Shown: piece after piece, positions 44,265 to 54,000 of the stretch
How positions within the stretch are numbered: the first letter of the stretch is position 1
Layout of the letters: each line of letters opens with the position of its first letter
Origin: Gemmatimonadota bacterium
GTDB taxonomy: Bacteria; JAAXHH01
Length of the DNA stretch: 64,000 bases
Assembly (NCBI GenBank): GCA_009841265.1
Contig: VXMB01000009.1
Location: 1,598,216 to 1,662,215, forward strand
Reading direction: 5' to 3'
Program-made: the position numbers and the translations under genes
The notes under the pieces: generated by a model
The model's input: only the letters and a program-made list of their open reading frames with translations
Told to the model about the DNA's origin: nothing
Database searches by the model: none

Positions 44265-44301
44265 GTTTGCCGGGCGGCTTTTGCAGGGATGTGCGCAGCC
44301 C

Positions 44302-44388
44302 AGTGTATACCTCGGGTTAGTGTATTCCACGGGTGAAGTGTATACCGCGAGCGAAGCATTTACCGCGGGCTAGTGTATACAATGTAGA
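44302..44388. repeat. Imperfect 17-18 bp direct repeats (five units) upstream of LLM paralogue B
   Basis: Units start at 44302, 44319, 44337, 44355 and 44372, each near AGTGTATACC-GCGGG-TGA. The last unit leads into the 20-bp motif at 44373. Confidence 0.75.
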
Positions 44389-44392
44389 TACA
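44373..44392. promoter_or_regulatory. GTGTATAC...GATACA motif, copy 1
   Basis: GTGTATACAATGTAGATACA; differs at two positions from a site at 59432. TGTAT/ATACA ends make it roughly palindromic. Located 32 bp before the LLM start. Confidence 0.5.
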
Positions 44393-44423
44393 ACGGGGAT
44401 CAAACAACCTTACGGAGCCCAAT

Positions 44424-45488
44424 ATGAACTACGGCATGTTCATCATGCCCTTCCACGACCCGGTCAAACCTGCGGCTCAGTGTCACGACGAGGACCTTGA
44501 GCTCATCGTGCGCTGCGAGGAACTGGGTTTCACCGAGTTCTGGATCGGCGAGCACCATACCATGAAGTACGAGAACATCGTCCTGCCCGAGGCCTTCATC
44601 GGCAAGGCCCTGGCCATGACCCATTCCATCCGGCTCGGCACCGCGCCCACCTGCCTGCCCTATCACCACCCCGCTCACGTGGCCAGCCGGCTGGCCTTCA
44701 TGGACCAGCTTTCCCACGGCCGGCTCAACCTGTGCTTCGGTCCGGGCAGCGTGACGACAGACCTGGAGCTCTACAAGATCGATCCGAAGCTCAACAGCGC
44801 CATGGCCGCCGAGTCGGCCGAGATGATCCTGCAGATCTGGAGCCAGGACCCGCCCTATCACCTGAAGGGTCGGTTCTGGGAGATTGACCTCGAAGAAAAC
44901 GTGGACCGCGACACACTGATCGGCTACATCCACAAGCCCCTGCAGCAGCCCCATCCGCCCATCTGCGCCCCGGGGATGAGCATGAATTCCTCCACCATGA
45001 AGCTGGCGGGCGAGAAGGGCTGGTTTCCTATCAGCGCGAACATATCCCCGGGCAACGTCGTGGCTGATAACTGGCGGGTGTACGAGCAGGCGGCCCTTGA
45101 AGCCGGACGTACGCCGGACCGCAAGGACTGGCGCGTCTCCCGCAGCATCTTCCTGGCGGACAGCAAGGAGGAAGCGGCGCGGAAAGTGCGTAACAATTCT
45201 CTGGGCCGAGGCTTTGAATACCTCGGCGGCCTGTTCGACCAGGGTCTGGGACGGAAGATGCTGAAGCGGGACCCGGACATGCCCGATTCGGAGTGCAACC
45301 TGGACTACCTGATGACGGAGCAGATCATCCACGGCGACGTGGACGAGGTCGTCCGGCGGCTGGACCTGATGCGGGAGGAAACCGGCGATTTCGGTACGCT
45401 GATCCTCATGGGGTACGACTGGGACGACAAGGATTCCTGGCTTCGCAGCATGGACCTCTTCGTCCACGAAGTGATGCCGCGCATGTAA
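44424..45488 (+). CDS. LLM class flavin-dependent oxidoreductase (paralogue B)
   Basis: A 354-residue paralogue: MNYGMFIMPFHDPVKPA, FWIGEHHTMKYENIVLPEAFIG, LPYHHPAHVASRLAFMDQLSHGR. About half of the residues agree with paralogue A. GGAG lies a few bases upstream. A separate repeat-rich leader suggests its own regulation. Substrate unknown. Confidence 0.9.
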   Translation: MNYGMFIMPFHDPVKPAAQCHDEDLELIVRCEELGFTEFWIGEHHTMKYENIVLPEAFIGKALAMTHSIRLGTAPTCLPYHHPAHVASRLAFMDQLSHGRLNLCFGPGSVTTDLELYKIDPKLNSAMAAESAEMILQIWSQDPPYHLKGRFWEIDLEENVDRDTLIGYIHKPLQQPHPPICAPGMSMNSSTMKLAGEKGWFPISANISPGNVVADNWRVYEQAALEAGRTPDRKDWRVSRSIFLADSKEEAARKVRNNSLGRGFEYLGGLFDQGLGRKMLKRDPDMPDSECNLDYLMTEQIIHGDVDEVVRRLDLMREETGDFGTLILMGYDWDDKDSWLRSMDLFVHEVMPRM

Positions 45489-45524
45489 AACCGAGCACGA
45501 CGCCGCACCGCCAAAGGAGCACAG

Positions 45525-46331
45525 ATGAAGGGCCCACGCCTCCCCTACCGCTACGATCACTACACCTGGGTCGAACTGAAGGAGAAGGTCGAGGACCAGC
45601 CCGCCGTCATCCTGCCCGTCGGGTCCACGGAGGACCACGGCTACCACATGCCCCTGGACGTGGACACCTTCCTGGTGAGCAGCGTGTGCGAAGGCGCCGC
45701 GAAGCTGATCCCGGACGAAGTGCTGATCCTGCCGGCCCTGCCCTACGGGTTCGAGGACCACCACATGGACTTCCCCGGGACGATCACCGTGCGGGATGAC
45801 CACCTGCAGGACTTCGTGGTGGACATCACCCGGAGTGTGGCCCACCACGGCTTCCGCAAGATCCTCATCGTAAACGGCCACGGTTCCAACGCCACCATCC
45901 TGGAGACGGCCTCGCGGCGGACGGTCATCGAGACGGACGCCCACTGCGGGACGCTCAACTGGTGGAGCGTGGCGCAGTCGAAACTCTGGGAGATCGGCGA
46001 CTCCGAGCTCCAGTCCCACGCCGACGAGATCGAGACCTCGGTCTACCGCTACCTCAACGACGACGCGATCCAGATGGACAAGGCGGTGCGAGAGGTGAAG
46101 ATCCCCGTGTCTAAGTATTACTGGCGCGGCTGGATTCGCGGCAAGGGCGCCTCGCCCCTGCGCATGATGGACCAGTGGTCCCGGATCTCCGATTCCGGCG
46201 TCATCGGCGACGCCACCGTGGCCACCGTGGAGAAAGGCGAGGAACTCTACCGCGCGGCCTCGGAGGAACTGGCCGGCCTGATCCAGGAGTTCCGCGCACT
46301 GCCCATCGAGCCCCGGGTGGACCGGCACTAG
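45525..46331 (+). CDS. Creatininase family amidohydrolase
   Basis: A 268-residue metal-dependent hydrolase: GSTEDHGYHMPLDVDTF carries the Glu, His and Asp metal ligands near residues 30-45, with VNGHGSN near 120 and QSHADEIETS (His/Glu) near 155. The family opens lactam or amide rings (creatinine, or related cyclic compounds). AAAGGAG precedes the ATG, 36 bases after LLM B, suggesting one pathway. Confidence 0.9.
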   Translation: MKGPRLPYRYDHYTWVELKEKVEDQPAVILPVGSTEDHGYHMPLDVDTFLVSSVCEGAAKLIPDEVLILPALPYGFEDHHMDFPGTITVRDDHLQDFVVDITRSVAHHGFRKILIVNGHGSNATILETASRRTVIETDAHCGTLNWWSVAQSKLWEIGDSELQSHADEIETSVYRYLNDDAIQMDKAVREVKIPVSKYYWRGWIRGKGASPLRMMDQWSRISDSGVIGDATVATVEKGEELYRAASEELAGLIQEFRALPIEPRVDRH

Positions 46332-46424
46332 GAACTTGCAGTCGTATCCGGGACGTGGGAGATGCCGCTTCACAGGTCCGGGAGCGGACGAAAAACATCC
46401 CAACACCTTCAAGAAATACCGCTC

Positions 46425-48455
46425 ATGAACGGCGAAACACTCAAAAACTCGCGATCCGGCCGTATCATCCACAGGATGTTGAAGTGGCTGGTCCCGGACA
46501 CCTGGATGAAGCGCTGTACCTGTGCGGGACTGGCCATGGCGGCGTTGTCCTTGTTGCACCTTTTAATCTGGCAGGGTGTGGGCACCTGGCTCCTCGTGCC
46601 GACGATCATCCTTCTAACCGCCAGCATTTGCTACTACACCTGGAAGATGCTTTCGTGGCTCCGGAATCGTCTGCTGTGGAGAGTCCGGAACCGGATTCTC
46701 GTTTCGTTTATCTTCGCCGGTCTCGCGCCCCTTTGTATAGCCTCCTCGATCAGTGTTCTTGTCGGATGGCTCTGGATCGGAACCCTTGGTACCAATCTGG
46801 TCGCCCGCCAAATCGAAGAGACGACCGACCGGCTCGATCATCTGCCGCTTGAAATACAATTGGCTCTTTTAAAAACGGCCCCGGACGGTGGACTGATGTT
46901 CGATAGGATCGTGAACGAAACTGTACGGGACAATCCGGAACTTTCCGGCCTGTCGATTCGTGTATTCGAGGATGGTCGTCCGGTGCATGCATCGCTACCT
47001 TCCAACACGCCGGAACCACTCCCGGACTGGGTGCTCCGGGAGGACCATTTCGCCAACGTGGTATACGACAGCCTGCCCGATGGCCGTTCCACGCTGTCCT
47101 TTCGCGCCGGCGACTCGGTGGAGATCCGCGGACGGAACCTGTACGTACTCGCTTCCATGCCCCTGGGGGACGCCTTCCGGACAAAGATCTGGGAGGAACT
47201 CGGCGCACAGATCACGTATCGGGCCGATCCTCTTATGGGGGAGTTCTTCTTATTGGAGCGTCCTCCCTCGGAAGTGGAATGGCGCCAGTTGCCGCTTTTG
47301 GGGGCGCTTCCCGTGCCGTGGGTTCTTACCTTCGCCGCCAGGGACTGGGGTCTCGGTGCGAACAGCGCGGCGGTACTGGGCCTGGATCTGGATCCGATAC
47401 ACGTACTCGAGGCCACCGTCAGCGCAGACATGTTGCTGTCCGGTATTCCTTTACTGTACATAATCATCATCTTATGCACGGTACTCGTTTGCTTCGAACT
47501 GATCTCCTTCATGATCGGACTGCTCGTCTCACGGCGGATTACTTCGGCGGTGCGCGGGCTGTACGAGGGCACGGAAGCCATTCGCGCAGGCAGGACGGAC
47601 TTCCGCGTGGAAGAAAAGGCGCGGGATCAGCTTGGCGAACTCGGCCGTTCCTTCAACACCATGGCGCATAGCATCGAGATGCTGATGGATGAAGAAAGAG
47701 AAAAGGAGCGCATCGAAACGGAACTGTCCATGGCCCGGGAGGTGCAGGCCCGTTTCATTCCCAATGTGCCGCCGCAGCGGGGTCCCCTCGAACTGGCCGG
47801 CGCCTGGATCCCCGCCCGCACGGTCAGCGGCGACTACTATGACTTCATCGAACACCGGGACCGGATGCTGGATATCGTGGTCGGCGACATCTCGGGCAAG
47901 GGCATATCGGCGGCACTCATGATGGCCGGTCTGCAGGCATCTCTGCGTTCCCAGGCGCTGGACCCCGCGCTGGAAGGAAGCCCGGACCGGTTGTCCAGGC
48001 TGATGTCCCGCCTCAACATCTACCTGTGCCACAGCACGGCGCCGGAACGATTCGCCACGGTTTTCATCTGCACGTACCACATGGAGACGTCGCGGCTGAA
48101 TTACTGCTGCGCCGGGCACAATCCACCGCTGCTCCTGCGCAACGGCAGCGATGATGTCGCACTGCTTGAAAGCGGCGGATACCCGATCGGTTTGTTTCCG
48201 GAAGCGGAATACGAAGATTCCTCCGTCAGCGTCGATCCGGGAGATCTCTTCGCGGTCTATACCGACGGCATCACGGATGCGCTCAACCGGGAGGAAGAAG
48301 ACTTCGGGGAAGCCCGCCTACGCCGGGTTCTTTCACGGAACCGCGACCGGTCCAGCGAGGAGATCCTGGAACGGATCCTCGCCTCCGTCCGCGACTTCTC
48401 CCTCGGCGTGGAACAGTTCGATGACCAGACCGCCGTCATCGGCCGCGTACGCTGA
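46425..48455 (+). CDS. Membrane PP2C (SpoIIE/RsbU-type) phosphatase with HAMP domain
   Basis: A 676-residue sensor phosphatase. Three N-terminal hydrophobic segments (~33-120) are followed by an extracytoplasmic sensor region (~125-345), a further helix (~350-375), HAMP (RRITSAVRGLYEGTEAIRAGRTDF), a coiled linker and the SpoIIE domain (AREVQARFIPN, GDYYDF, VGDISGKGISAALMM, YTDGITDALN). It dephosphorylates anti-anti-sigma factors or similar partners, none of which is visible here. Weak ribosome-binding site; a start at 46362 is possible. Confidence 0.92.
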   Translation: MNGETLKNSRSGRIIHRMLKWLVPDTWMKRCTCAGLAMAALSLLHLLIWQGVGTWLLVPTIILLTASICYYTWKMLSWLRNRLLWRVRNRILVSFIFAGLAPLCIASSISVLVGWLWIGTLGTNLVARQIEETTDRLDHLPLEIQLALLKTAPDGGLMFDRIVNETVRDNPELSGLSIRVFEDGRPVHASLPSNTPEPLPDWVLREDHFANVVYDSLPDGRSTLSFRAGDSVEIRGRNLYVLASMPLGDAFRTKIWEELGAQITYRADPLMGEFFLLERPPSEVEWRQLPLLGALPVPWVLTFAARDWGLGANSAAVLGLDLDPIHVLEATVSADMLLSGIPLLYIIIILCTVLVCFELISFMIGLLVSRRITSAVRGLYEGTEAIRAGRTDFRVEEKARDQLGELGRSFNTMAHSIEMLMDEEREKERIETELSMAREVQARFIPNVPPQRGPLELAGAWIPARTVSGDYYDFIEHRDRMLDIVVGDISGKGISAALMMAGLQASLRSQALDPALEGSPDRLSRLMSRLNIYLCHSTAPERFATVFICTYHMETSRLNYCCAGHNPPLLLRNGSDDVALLESGGYPIGLFPEAEYEDSSVSVDPGDLFAVYTDGITDALNREEEDFGEARLRRVLSRNRDRSSEEILERILASVRDFSLGVEQFDDQTAVIGRVR

Positions 48456-48473
48456 GTGCGTCGTCGACTTGCT

Positions 48474-51035
48474 TTAGCTGGAACCGGGCTGCCGCGCAGG
48501 CCTGTATCGCGACGGGCTCGATGAAATCCCGGGCGCTAAAGCGACGGACCGCCCGGCACTCCACATCGCCGCGCACGCCGCGACGACATAGCAGGCCGCC
48601 GCCGTCGTTACCGTGAGCACGAATCCCCACTGCATGGCGATGATCATGGCCAGCGGCGAGGCCAGGACGGAAGCGCAGCCGTTTACGCCCCAGGCCCAGG
48701 GCACCAGCGCGGCGGACCGCGCCCCGAACCATCGCAGCCCCAGCGGGAAGGGCAGCCCCATGGCGAAGGCCAGGGGTGCGATGAGCACCAGTACCGCGGC
48801 GAGACGGAGTCCCAGCGACCAGGCCCCTCCGAACAGCGCGAGGAGGATCAGGCCCGTGAACACGGGTATGGCCAGGACCGCCGGCACCAAGGCCAGCCTG
48901 CCCAGCGTAACACCGGGCAACTTGGCGATGCGATCCGCCGCCAGGCTGCCCAGGCCCGAGCAGAGAAGGAAGCCTCCCACGGTGGCCGCGCCGCCGATCG
49001 CGGGATCACCCAGCAAGCGCTGGATGCCCGACAGAAAGGCTATTTCCAGCACCAGGTAGGCCAGCCCGATGGCCAGAAAGTACGCCGCGGCGATCGACCG
49101 TCCGGACGCCCTTCGGATGTCGGCGCGGAAAACGAAGGGCAACAGCATCAGTACCAGGCCCGCGCACGTAACGATGACGGCGGTGGACAGGACGAATAGA
49201 AAGGCCAGTTCCGACCGCAGCAGCCACCCCGCTCCATAGGCGCGCCGGAAATCGGGGAGGGCGCCGAGTTTCCCGAAATTCCCGAAGAAGGGGCGGTCGT
49301 CGGTGGCCGGCCGGACCTCGAAGGGCCACTCGTCGAAGAACCGGGCGGTTTCGTCCGGGTCTCCGGACAACAGGCTACGCATCACGTGGTACAGGTAGTC
49401 CCCGTCTTGCCCCGGTGGTCCGGGGAGTTCGTCGGGACGGTTCAGTTCGCCGGCCGTTATCCCCCGGAAGTACACCGGGGTCAGGTTCCGCTCCGCGGCC
49501 CGGTCCCGCAGCCGGCGAATCTCCCCTACCCGCCAGGGTCTTGGCCGGACCATGGTGCAGACGCCCAGGAAATCCCGGACCATGGCGATGTGCGCGCCGG
49601 GGCGAGCGATCCCCGACTGTTCGAGGGCGGCAATGACCGTAGCCGCGATCTTCGCGTTGTCCCTGGGCGGCAGCTGTATCCCGCGGGACATGTGGAGGAT
49701 GCCGTCCGGTGACAACCGCCGCAGGGCGGCCGCGACGCCCTCAACTGTCATGAGGTGATCCTGGTTCATCCCTTCCAGGCCGCCCGAGGCTGCCGACCAG
49801 GACTCCATGCCCGCCAGCTGGATAAGATCGAAGGCACCCCGCGTCCCTTCGAGGAAGGCCCGGGGTTCCACCGGATGGAGTGCGACGCCCGGCAGGCCGA
49901 ATACCATGCCGCCTTCCTCTTCCAGGGAGCCGGCCAGGAGGTCCGACAGCACCCGGTTAGGCTGCACGACGTCGACCGCGGCCGCGCCGTGCCGCCGGGC
50001 CAGCCAGATGTTGCCGCCGCCGACCTCGTCCAGCAGCAGTACCCTGGGATTGGAGGGGACCAGGCCATAGGGCAGGGCCATGAGCGTTCCGTCCAGCGCC
50101 TCCGCCTGTGCCGGCCGTTCGATGCGCAACAGGGAGCCGGCGCGGTGACCGTCCACGACGATCGAAGCCATGGACGGCGGCACGCGCTCGTCGGTCATGA
50201 AGGCCATGTCGTGAAAGGCATCGCTGCCGAAGGCCTCCACGACCCCCGTCGGGCCGACGGCGCGGGCCAGTTGCTCGGCCTGCCCGTCCTCTTCGAGGCG
50301 GTCCACATAGGCCAGGTACTTGTCGTCGTCTACGCGGATGAAAGGAGGATGAAGCAGTGCCAGCAGCGCGCCGGCCAGCACGGCCAGCACGGTCAGCACG
50401 GCCAGCACACTCGAGGAAACCAGTCCGTTGCTCAAAGTCCGCCAGTCGCCGCGGTATGCCGCGGCCAGGACCACGGCCCCGGTCACGTAGCCCAGCCATG
50501 CGGGATCCACGAAGTACATGACGATGGTTACCCCGACCGCGCCGGACGCGCTGCCGACGAGGTTCGACGCGTAGACCGCGGAAAGCCGCTCCCCGGCGGA
50601 CATCAGCGCCAGTCCGATGGCGGTGGCGCCCAGGGCGAAGGGGACGGTCAGCAGGGCCCAGTATCCTGCCCACCAGGCCAGTTGCCCCACGACCAGGCCG
50701 GGCAGGAAACGGCCGCTCACGGGCAGGAACTGCGCGGCCTGGAGCATGACGGGAATGGAGAGGGCCGTGAGTAGGATGAGAACCGAAAGGGCCGTGTGCC
50801 GGTGCCGCAGGAGGTAACCGCGCCACAGCGACAGGATGGCGCCGCTCATGCCGAAGCCGAGGAGCGCGATGGTGATGACGAGGAAGGCGAAATGGTACCA
50901 GCTCGCGTACTGCAGGACGCGTATGAGCCCGATTTCGAAGGCGATGACGCCGCAAGAGACCAGGCCGGCGGCCCGTACGAGATATCCCGCCGGAAAACCT
51001 TCGGGCGTATCGGCGATTCCGGTTCGCGAAGTCAC
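48474..51035 (-). CDS. Spermidine-synthase-like membrane protein
   Basis: An 853-residue protein with about seven N-terminal helices, a central methyltransferase/spermidine-synthase-like domain (VLLLDEVGGGNIWLARRHGA near residue 330; NQDHLMTVEGVAAALRRL) and a C-terminal membrane block. Whether it makes a polyamine is unknown; the family includes proteins of unclear activity. The GTG start overlaps the PCMT stop (GTGA). A run of LAVLTVLAVLAGALL in one helix derives from short tandem repeats. Confidence 0.83.
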   Translation of the reverse strand: MTSRTGIADTPEGFPAGYLVRAAGLVSCGVIAFEIGLIRVLQYASWYHFAFLVITIALLGFGMSGAILSLWRGYLLRHRHTALSVLILLTALSIPVMLQAAQFLPVSGRFLPGLVVGQLAWWAGYWALLTVPFALGATAIGLALMSAGERLSAVYASNLVGSASGAVGVTIVMYFVDPAWLGYVTGAVVLAAAYRGDWRTLSNGLVSSSVLAVLTVLAVLAGALLALLHPPFIRVDDDKYLAYVDRLEEDGQAEQLARAVGPTGVVEAFGSDAFHDMAFMTDERVPPSMASIVVDGHRAGSLLRIERPAQAEALDGTLMALPYGLVPSNPRVLLLDEVGGGNIWLARRHGAAAVDVVQPNRVLSDLLAGSLEEEGGMVFGLPGVALHPVEPRAFLEGTRGAFDLIQLAGMESWSAASGGLEGMNQDHLMTVEGVAAALRRLSPDGILHMSRGIQLPPRDNAKIAATVIAALEQSGIARPGAHIAMVRDFLGVCTMVRPRPWRVGEIRRLRDRAAERNLTPVYFRGITAGELNRPDELPGPPGQDGDYLYHVMRSLLSGDPDETARFFDEWPFEVRPATDDRPFFGNFGKLGALPDFRRAYGAGWLLRSELAFLFVLSTAVIVTCAGLVLMLLPFVFRADIRRASGRSIAAAYFLAIGLAYLVLEIAFLSGIQRLLGDPAIGGAATVGGFLLCSGLGSLAADRIAKLPGVTLGRLALVPAVLAIPVFTGLILLALFGGAWSLGLRLAAVLVLIAPLAFAMGLPFPLGLRWFGARSAALVPWAWGVNGCASVLASPLAMIIAMQWGFVLTVTTAAACYVVAACAAMWSAGRSVALAPGISSSPSRYRPARQPGSS

Positions 51036-51949
51036 TGTTCGACCCGGCCGGTCATGGGCACGAAGCGAACGGGCATCACGGTGCGTGAGGTCCGCTCTCC
51101 GTCCGCCGTCTTGCGGACGACGACGAGCCGCTGCACACCCGTCATCTCGCCGATGGGAATGACGATACGGCCGCCGGGCTTGAGCTGGGACCACAGGAGC
51201 GGCGGCAGATGCCCGGCCGCGCAGGTGACGATGATGGCGTCGTAGGGCCCCGCCTCCGGCCAGCCGAAATAACCGTCCCCGTGGCGCGTTTGAACGGCGT
51301 CATACCCCTCCTCGGCGAGCAGCCCGCGGGCCCGGTCCAGCAGGGGTTCGATGATCTCCATGGTATACACGTGGGGCGTTATGTGGGCGAGCACGGCGGC
51401 CTGGTAGCCCGATCCGGTACCGATCTCAAGCACCTTCGAAGCCGGACCGATTTCGAGTAACTCGGTCATGTACGCCACGATGTAGGGCTGGGAGATGGTC
51501 TGCCCGAGCCCGATGGGCAGGGGCGTATCGTCGTAAGCGATGCGCCGCGTCTGCTCGTGGACGAACACGTGGCGGGGGGCGTCCATCATGGCCCGGATTA
51601 CGGCCCCGTCCGTGACCATGGGCGACTTGTCCAGGATCACCTCGACCATGCGAGCACGCTCCCGCTGCCGCTCATGGACGGAGCGGGGCCGCGGCGGCGT
51701 CCAAACCGAGTCGGCGGCCGAGATGGGCGAGTCGGCGGCGGCCCTGGCGGCGGTGGCGGTGTTGGACGTGGCGGCGCCCCCGGCAATAACGTCCCCGCCG
51801 CGGCCATCCGGATCAGTGGTGGACGCCGACGGATCCGGCTCCGATGCGCAGCCCAGGGTCACGGCAATCCATAAAAAAACGGCAATGCCGTGGAACAGTA
51901 CACCCGATCGGTGGATGGCCACCCTGGCGATCAAAGATGCCGATTGCAT
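51032..51949 (-). CDS. pcm: Protein-L-isoaspartate O-methyltransferase, lipoprotein form
   Basis: A 305-residue PCMT: GQTISQPYIVAYMTELL, LEIGTGSGYQAAVLAHI, and HGDGYFGWPEAGPYDAIIVTCAAG. Unusually it begins with a lipoprotein signal (AVFLWIAVTLGC) and an Ala/Asp-rich linker, so the repair enzyme would sit in the envelope, where SAM is not normally present; a membrane-anchored but cytoplasm-facing state is an alternative. GGAG overlaps the previous gene's stop. Confidence 0.9.
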   Translation of the reverse strand: MQSASLIARVAIHRSGVLFHGIAVFLWIAVTLGCASEPDPSASTTDPDGRGGDVIAGGAATSNTATAARAAADSPISAADSVWTPPRPRSVHERQRERARMVEVILDKSPMVTDGAVIRAMMDAPRHVFVHEQTRRIAYDDTPLPIGLGQTISQPYIVAYMTELLEIGPASKVLEIGTGSGYQAAVLAHITPHVYTMEIIEPLLDRARGLLAEEGYDAVQTRHGDGYFGWPEAGPYDAIIVTCAAGHLPPLLWSQLKPGGRIVIPIGEMTGVQRLVVVRKTADGERTSRTVMPVRFVPMTGRVEQ

Positions 51950-51954
51950 GTTAT

Positions 51955-52677
51955 TTACTCCGCAACCACCGACCGGCGGTAGAACCGCTGAGGGTTGGTC
52001 CGGGGTTCGTAGCCGAGGATGCGCCGGGCCTTGTCGATGGTGTACTTGCCCTGCTGCAGGTAGCTGCCCATGTTGAAGGCCTGGAAATAGTCCGGCACCT
52101 CTTCGATCTCCAGCGCCAGCCGGCAGGCCTCCACCAGGTCGTCGTAGACGATGGTGAAGGGCGGATGGTCGGCGTTCCTGACCTGCTCTTCGGGCATGGG
52201 GCCCAGTCCGTTGAACTGGTAGCACACGGTGTGTATACGGTACTTGCGGGCGTATATCTTGCAGATCTCCATGGCCAGGTGCTTGGTCAGCATATAGTAA
52301 GCCGTGCCCGGCGCCTGGGGCACGTCGCCGATGTCGTGGTCGTGAAGGTAGCCGGGGATGATGATCTCCGGGCCCGTGTGCAAGATCTTCTCTATTCCGA
52401 GCTCCGCCGCCGCCTTCATCACGTGCCAGGCGCCCCGGACGGACACGGCGAAACTCGCCACCGGGTCCTGCCGGACCACGGTCCAGTTCATGATCGCGTC
52501 CATGCCGCGGGCCGCTTCCAGCACCTGTCCGTAGTCGCCCATGTCCACGTGCATGATGGGCTTGCCGTGCGGATGGGGCCGGATATCGGCCAGGCGCAGG
52601 TTGTAGTGTGGTTCGAGGCCGGGGATGATGAAAGGCGCGATATTGCCGGAGGCGCCCAGGAGGAGGACGTTTTTCAT
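51955..52677 (-). CDS. NAD-dependent epimerase/dehydratase family protein
   Basis: A 240-residue extended-SDR: LLLGASGNIAPFIIPGL cofactor loop, Tyr-x3-Lys in YYMLTKHLA, and FNMGSYLQQGKYTIDKARRILGYEP at the end. Acts on a nucleotide sugar or a small polyol derivative. GGGAG precedes the ATG. It ends 5 bases before the PCMT start. Confidence 0.9.
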   Translation of the reverse strand: MKNVLLLGASGNIAPFIIPGLEPHYNLRLADIRPHPHGKPIMHVDMGDYGQVLEAARGMDAIMNWTVVRQDPVASFAVSVRGAWHVMKAAAELGIEKILHTGPEIIIPGYLHDHDIGDVPQAPGTAYYMLTKHLAMEICKIYARKYRIHTVCYQFNGLGPMPEEQVRNADHPPFTIVYDDLVEACRLALEIEEVPDYFQAFNMGSYLQQGKYTIDKARRILGYEPRTNPQRFYRRSVVAE

Positions 52678-52694
52678 GGTTTTGCTCCCTCTGT

Positions 52695-53990
52695 TCAATC
52701 CATTTTTGCGATCACGTCCCGCAGCACCTCTTCCGCCGACTCGAGAAGCCGGTCGATGTGGTCGTCCGTGTGCACGAGGGACAGGTAGATCTTCTCGTAG
52801 GGGCTGACGAAGAGCCCCCGCTTGATCATCTCGACGCCGAAGACGAAGGCCTTCTCCTTGTCGGCGCGGAACATGGACCCGTAATCGACGATCTCCCGCT
52901 CCCCGGTGAACAGCACCTGGAGCACGGGGCCTTCGCCGCCGACGAGCAGGGGGATCGAATGCCGCGCTCCTATGGCCGTGATCTCCCGGGTGATGCGGTC
53001 GCCCATGGCGAAGAGCCGCTCGTAGGTCCCTGGACGTCCCAGCACGTCGAGGGTGGCCAGCCCGGCGACGGCGCCCACGGGATAGCCGTTGAAGGTGCCG
53101 GAGGCGATGACCCGCTTCGGATCGTCCGCAGGGCGCCAGCCGTTCATGACGTCCATCACGTCGGTCCGTCCGCACATGGCGGCCAGGGGATAGCCGCCGC
53201 TGATCGTCTTTCCGTAGGCCGCCAGATCCGCGGTCACGCCGTAGCGTTCCTGCGCCCCGCCCCAAGCCATGCGGAAACCTGTGACGATCTCGTCGAAAAT
53301 GAGGACGATGCCGTACCGGTCGCACAATGCCCGGATCGCCTCGAAGAAACCCGGCCGGGGCAGGATGCACCGCTGGAGGGGCTCGATGACGATCGCGGCA
53401 AGTTCCCCGTGGTGGCGTTCCACGACTTCGGTAGCCCGTTCCACGTCGTTGAAGGGCACGGCGAGCATGTCCGCCGACCAGCTCCGGGGAATGCCGCCAC
53501 CATCCGGCAACGTGCCGGGGTAGGCGCCGGGATGCAAAGTCCGCGCCCCGTGCAGCGCCGCATCGCTCACGCCGTGCCAGCCCCCTTCAAAACGCAGGCA
53601 ACGGTCGCGGCCCGTGAAGGCCCGGGCGGCCCGCAGGGCGAACTGCATCGATTCGGAACCGGTGATCACCAGGCGGACCTTCTCCCCGCAGGGCGAGGCG
53701 TCGGCCACCCGTTCGGCCAGCTCGATGGCCGGTTCGTTGAGGGCCATGAAGGTCGTGCCGCGCGCAACCTGGCGGGTCACCGCCTCCACCACTTCGGGAT
53801 GGGCGTGACCGAGGATCATCGGGCCGGATCCCAGGAGAAAGTCGATGTACGTCTTTCCCGCGGTGTCGTGAATCGTTGCGCCTTCTCCGCGGGTCACGAC
53901 CAGGTTGGCTTCAGGCGGCAGGCGGAATTCCCCGTTCCCTCCGCCCACGAAGACCCGTTCGGCCCGTTCGATCAATGCGGATTGCGACAT
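52695..53990 (-). CDS. Class III PLP aminotransferase (GSA-aminotransferase-like)
   Basis: A 431-residue PLP enzyme. HGVSD-type FEGGWHGVSDAAL, FDEIVTGFRMAWGGAQE (PLP-interacting Asp) and the lysine in AYGKTISGGYPLAA (~272) are clear. It resembles glutamate-1-semialdehyde 2,1-aminomutase but no tetrapyrrole gene is near. It lies 10 bases from the HisC-like gene. Confidence 0.92.
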   Translation of the reverse strand: MSQSALIERAERVFVGGGNGEFRLPPEANLVVTRGEGATIHDTAGKTYIDFLLGSGPMILGHAHPEVVEAVTRQVARGTTFMALNEPAIELAERVADASPCGEKVRLVITGSESMQFALRAARAFTGRDRCLRFEGGWHGVSDAALHGARTLHPGAYPGTLPDGGGIPRSWSADMLAVPFNDVERATEVVERHHGELAAIVIEPLQRCILPRPGFFEAIRALCDRYGIVLIFDEIVTGFRMAWGGAQERYGVTADLAAYGKTISGGYPLAAMCGRTDVMDVMNGWRPADDPKRVIASGTFNGYPVGAVAGLATLDVLGRPGTYERLFAMGDRITREITAIGARHSIPLLVGGEGPVLQVLFTGEREIVDYGSMFRADKEKAFVFGVEMIKRGLFVSPYEKIYLSLVHTDDHIDRLLESAEEVLRDVIAKMD

Positions 53991-54000
53991 GCGGTTCCCT

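Noticed and set aside
44400..46559. 719-residue leftward frame
   Set aside because: Antisense to the LLM B and creatininase genes; composition typical of a GC-rich shadow.
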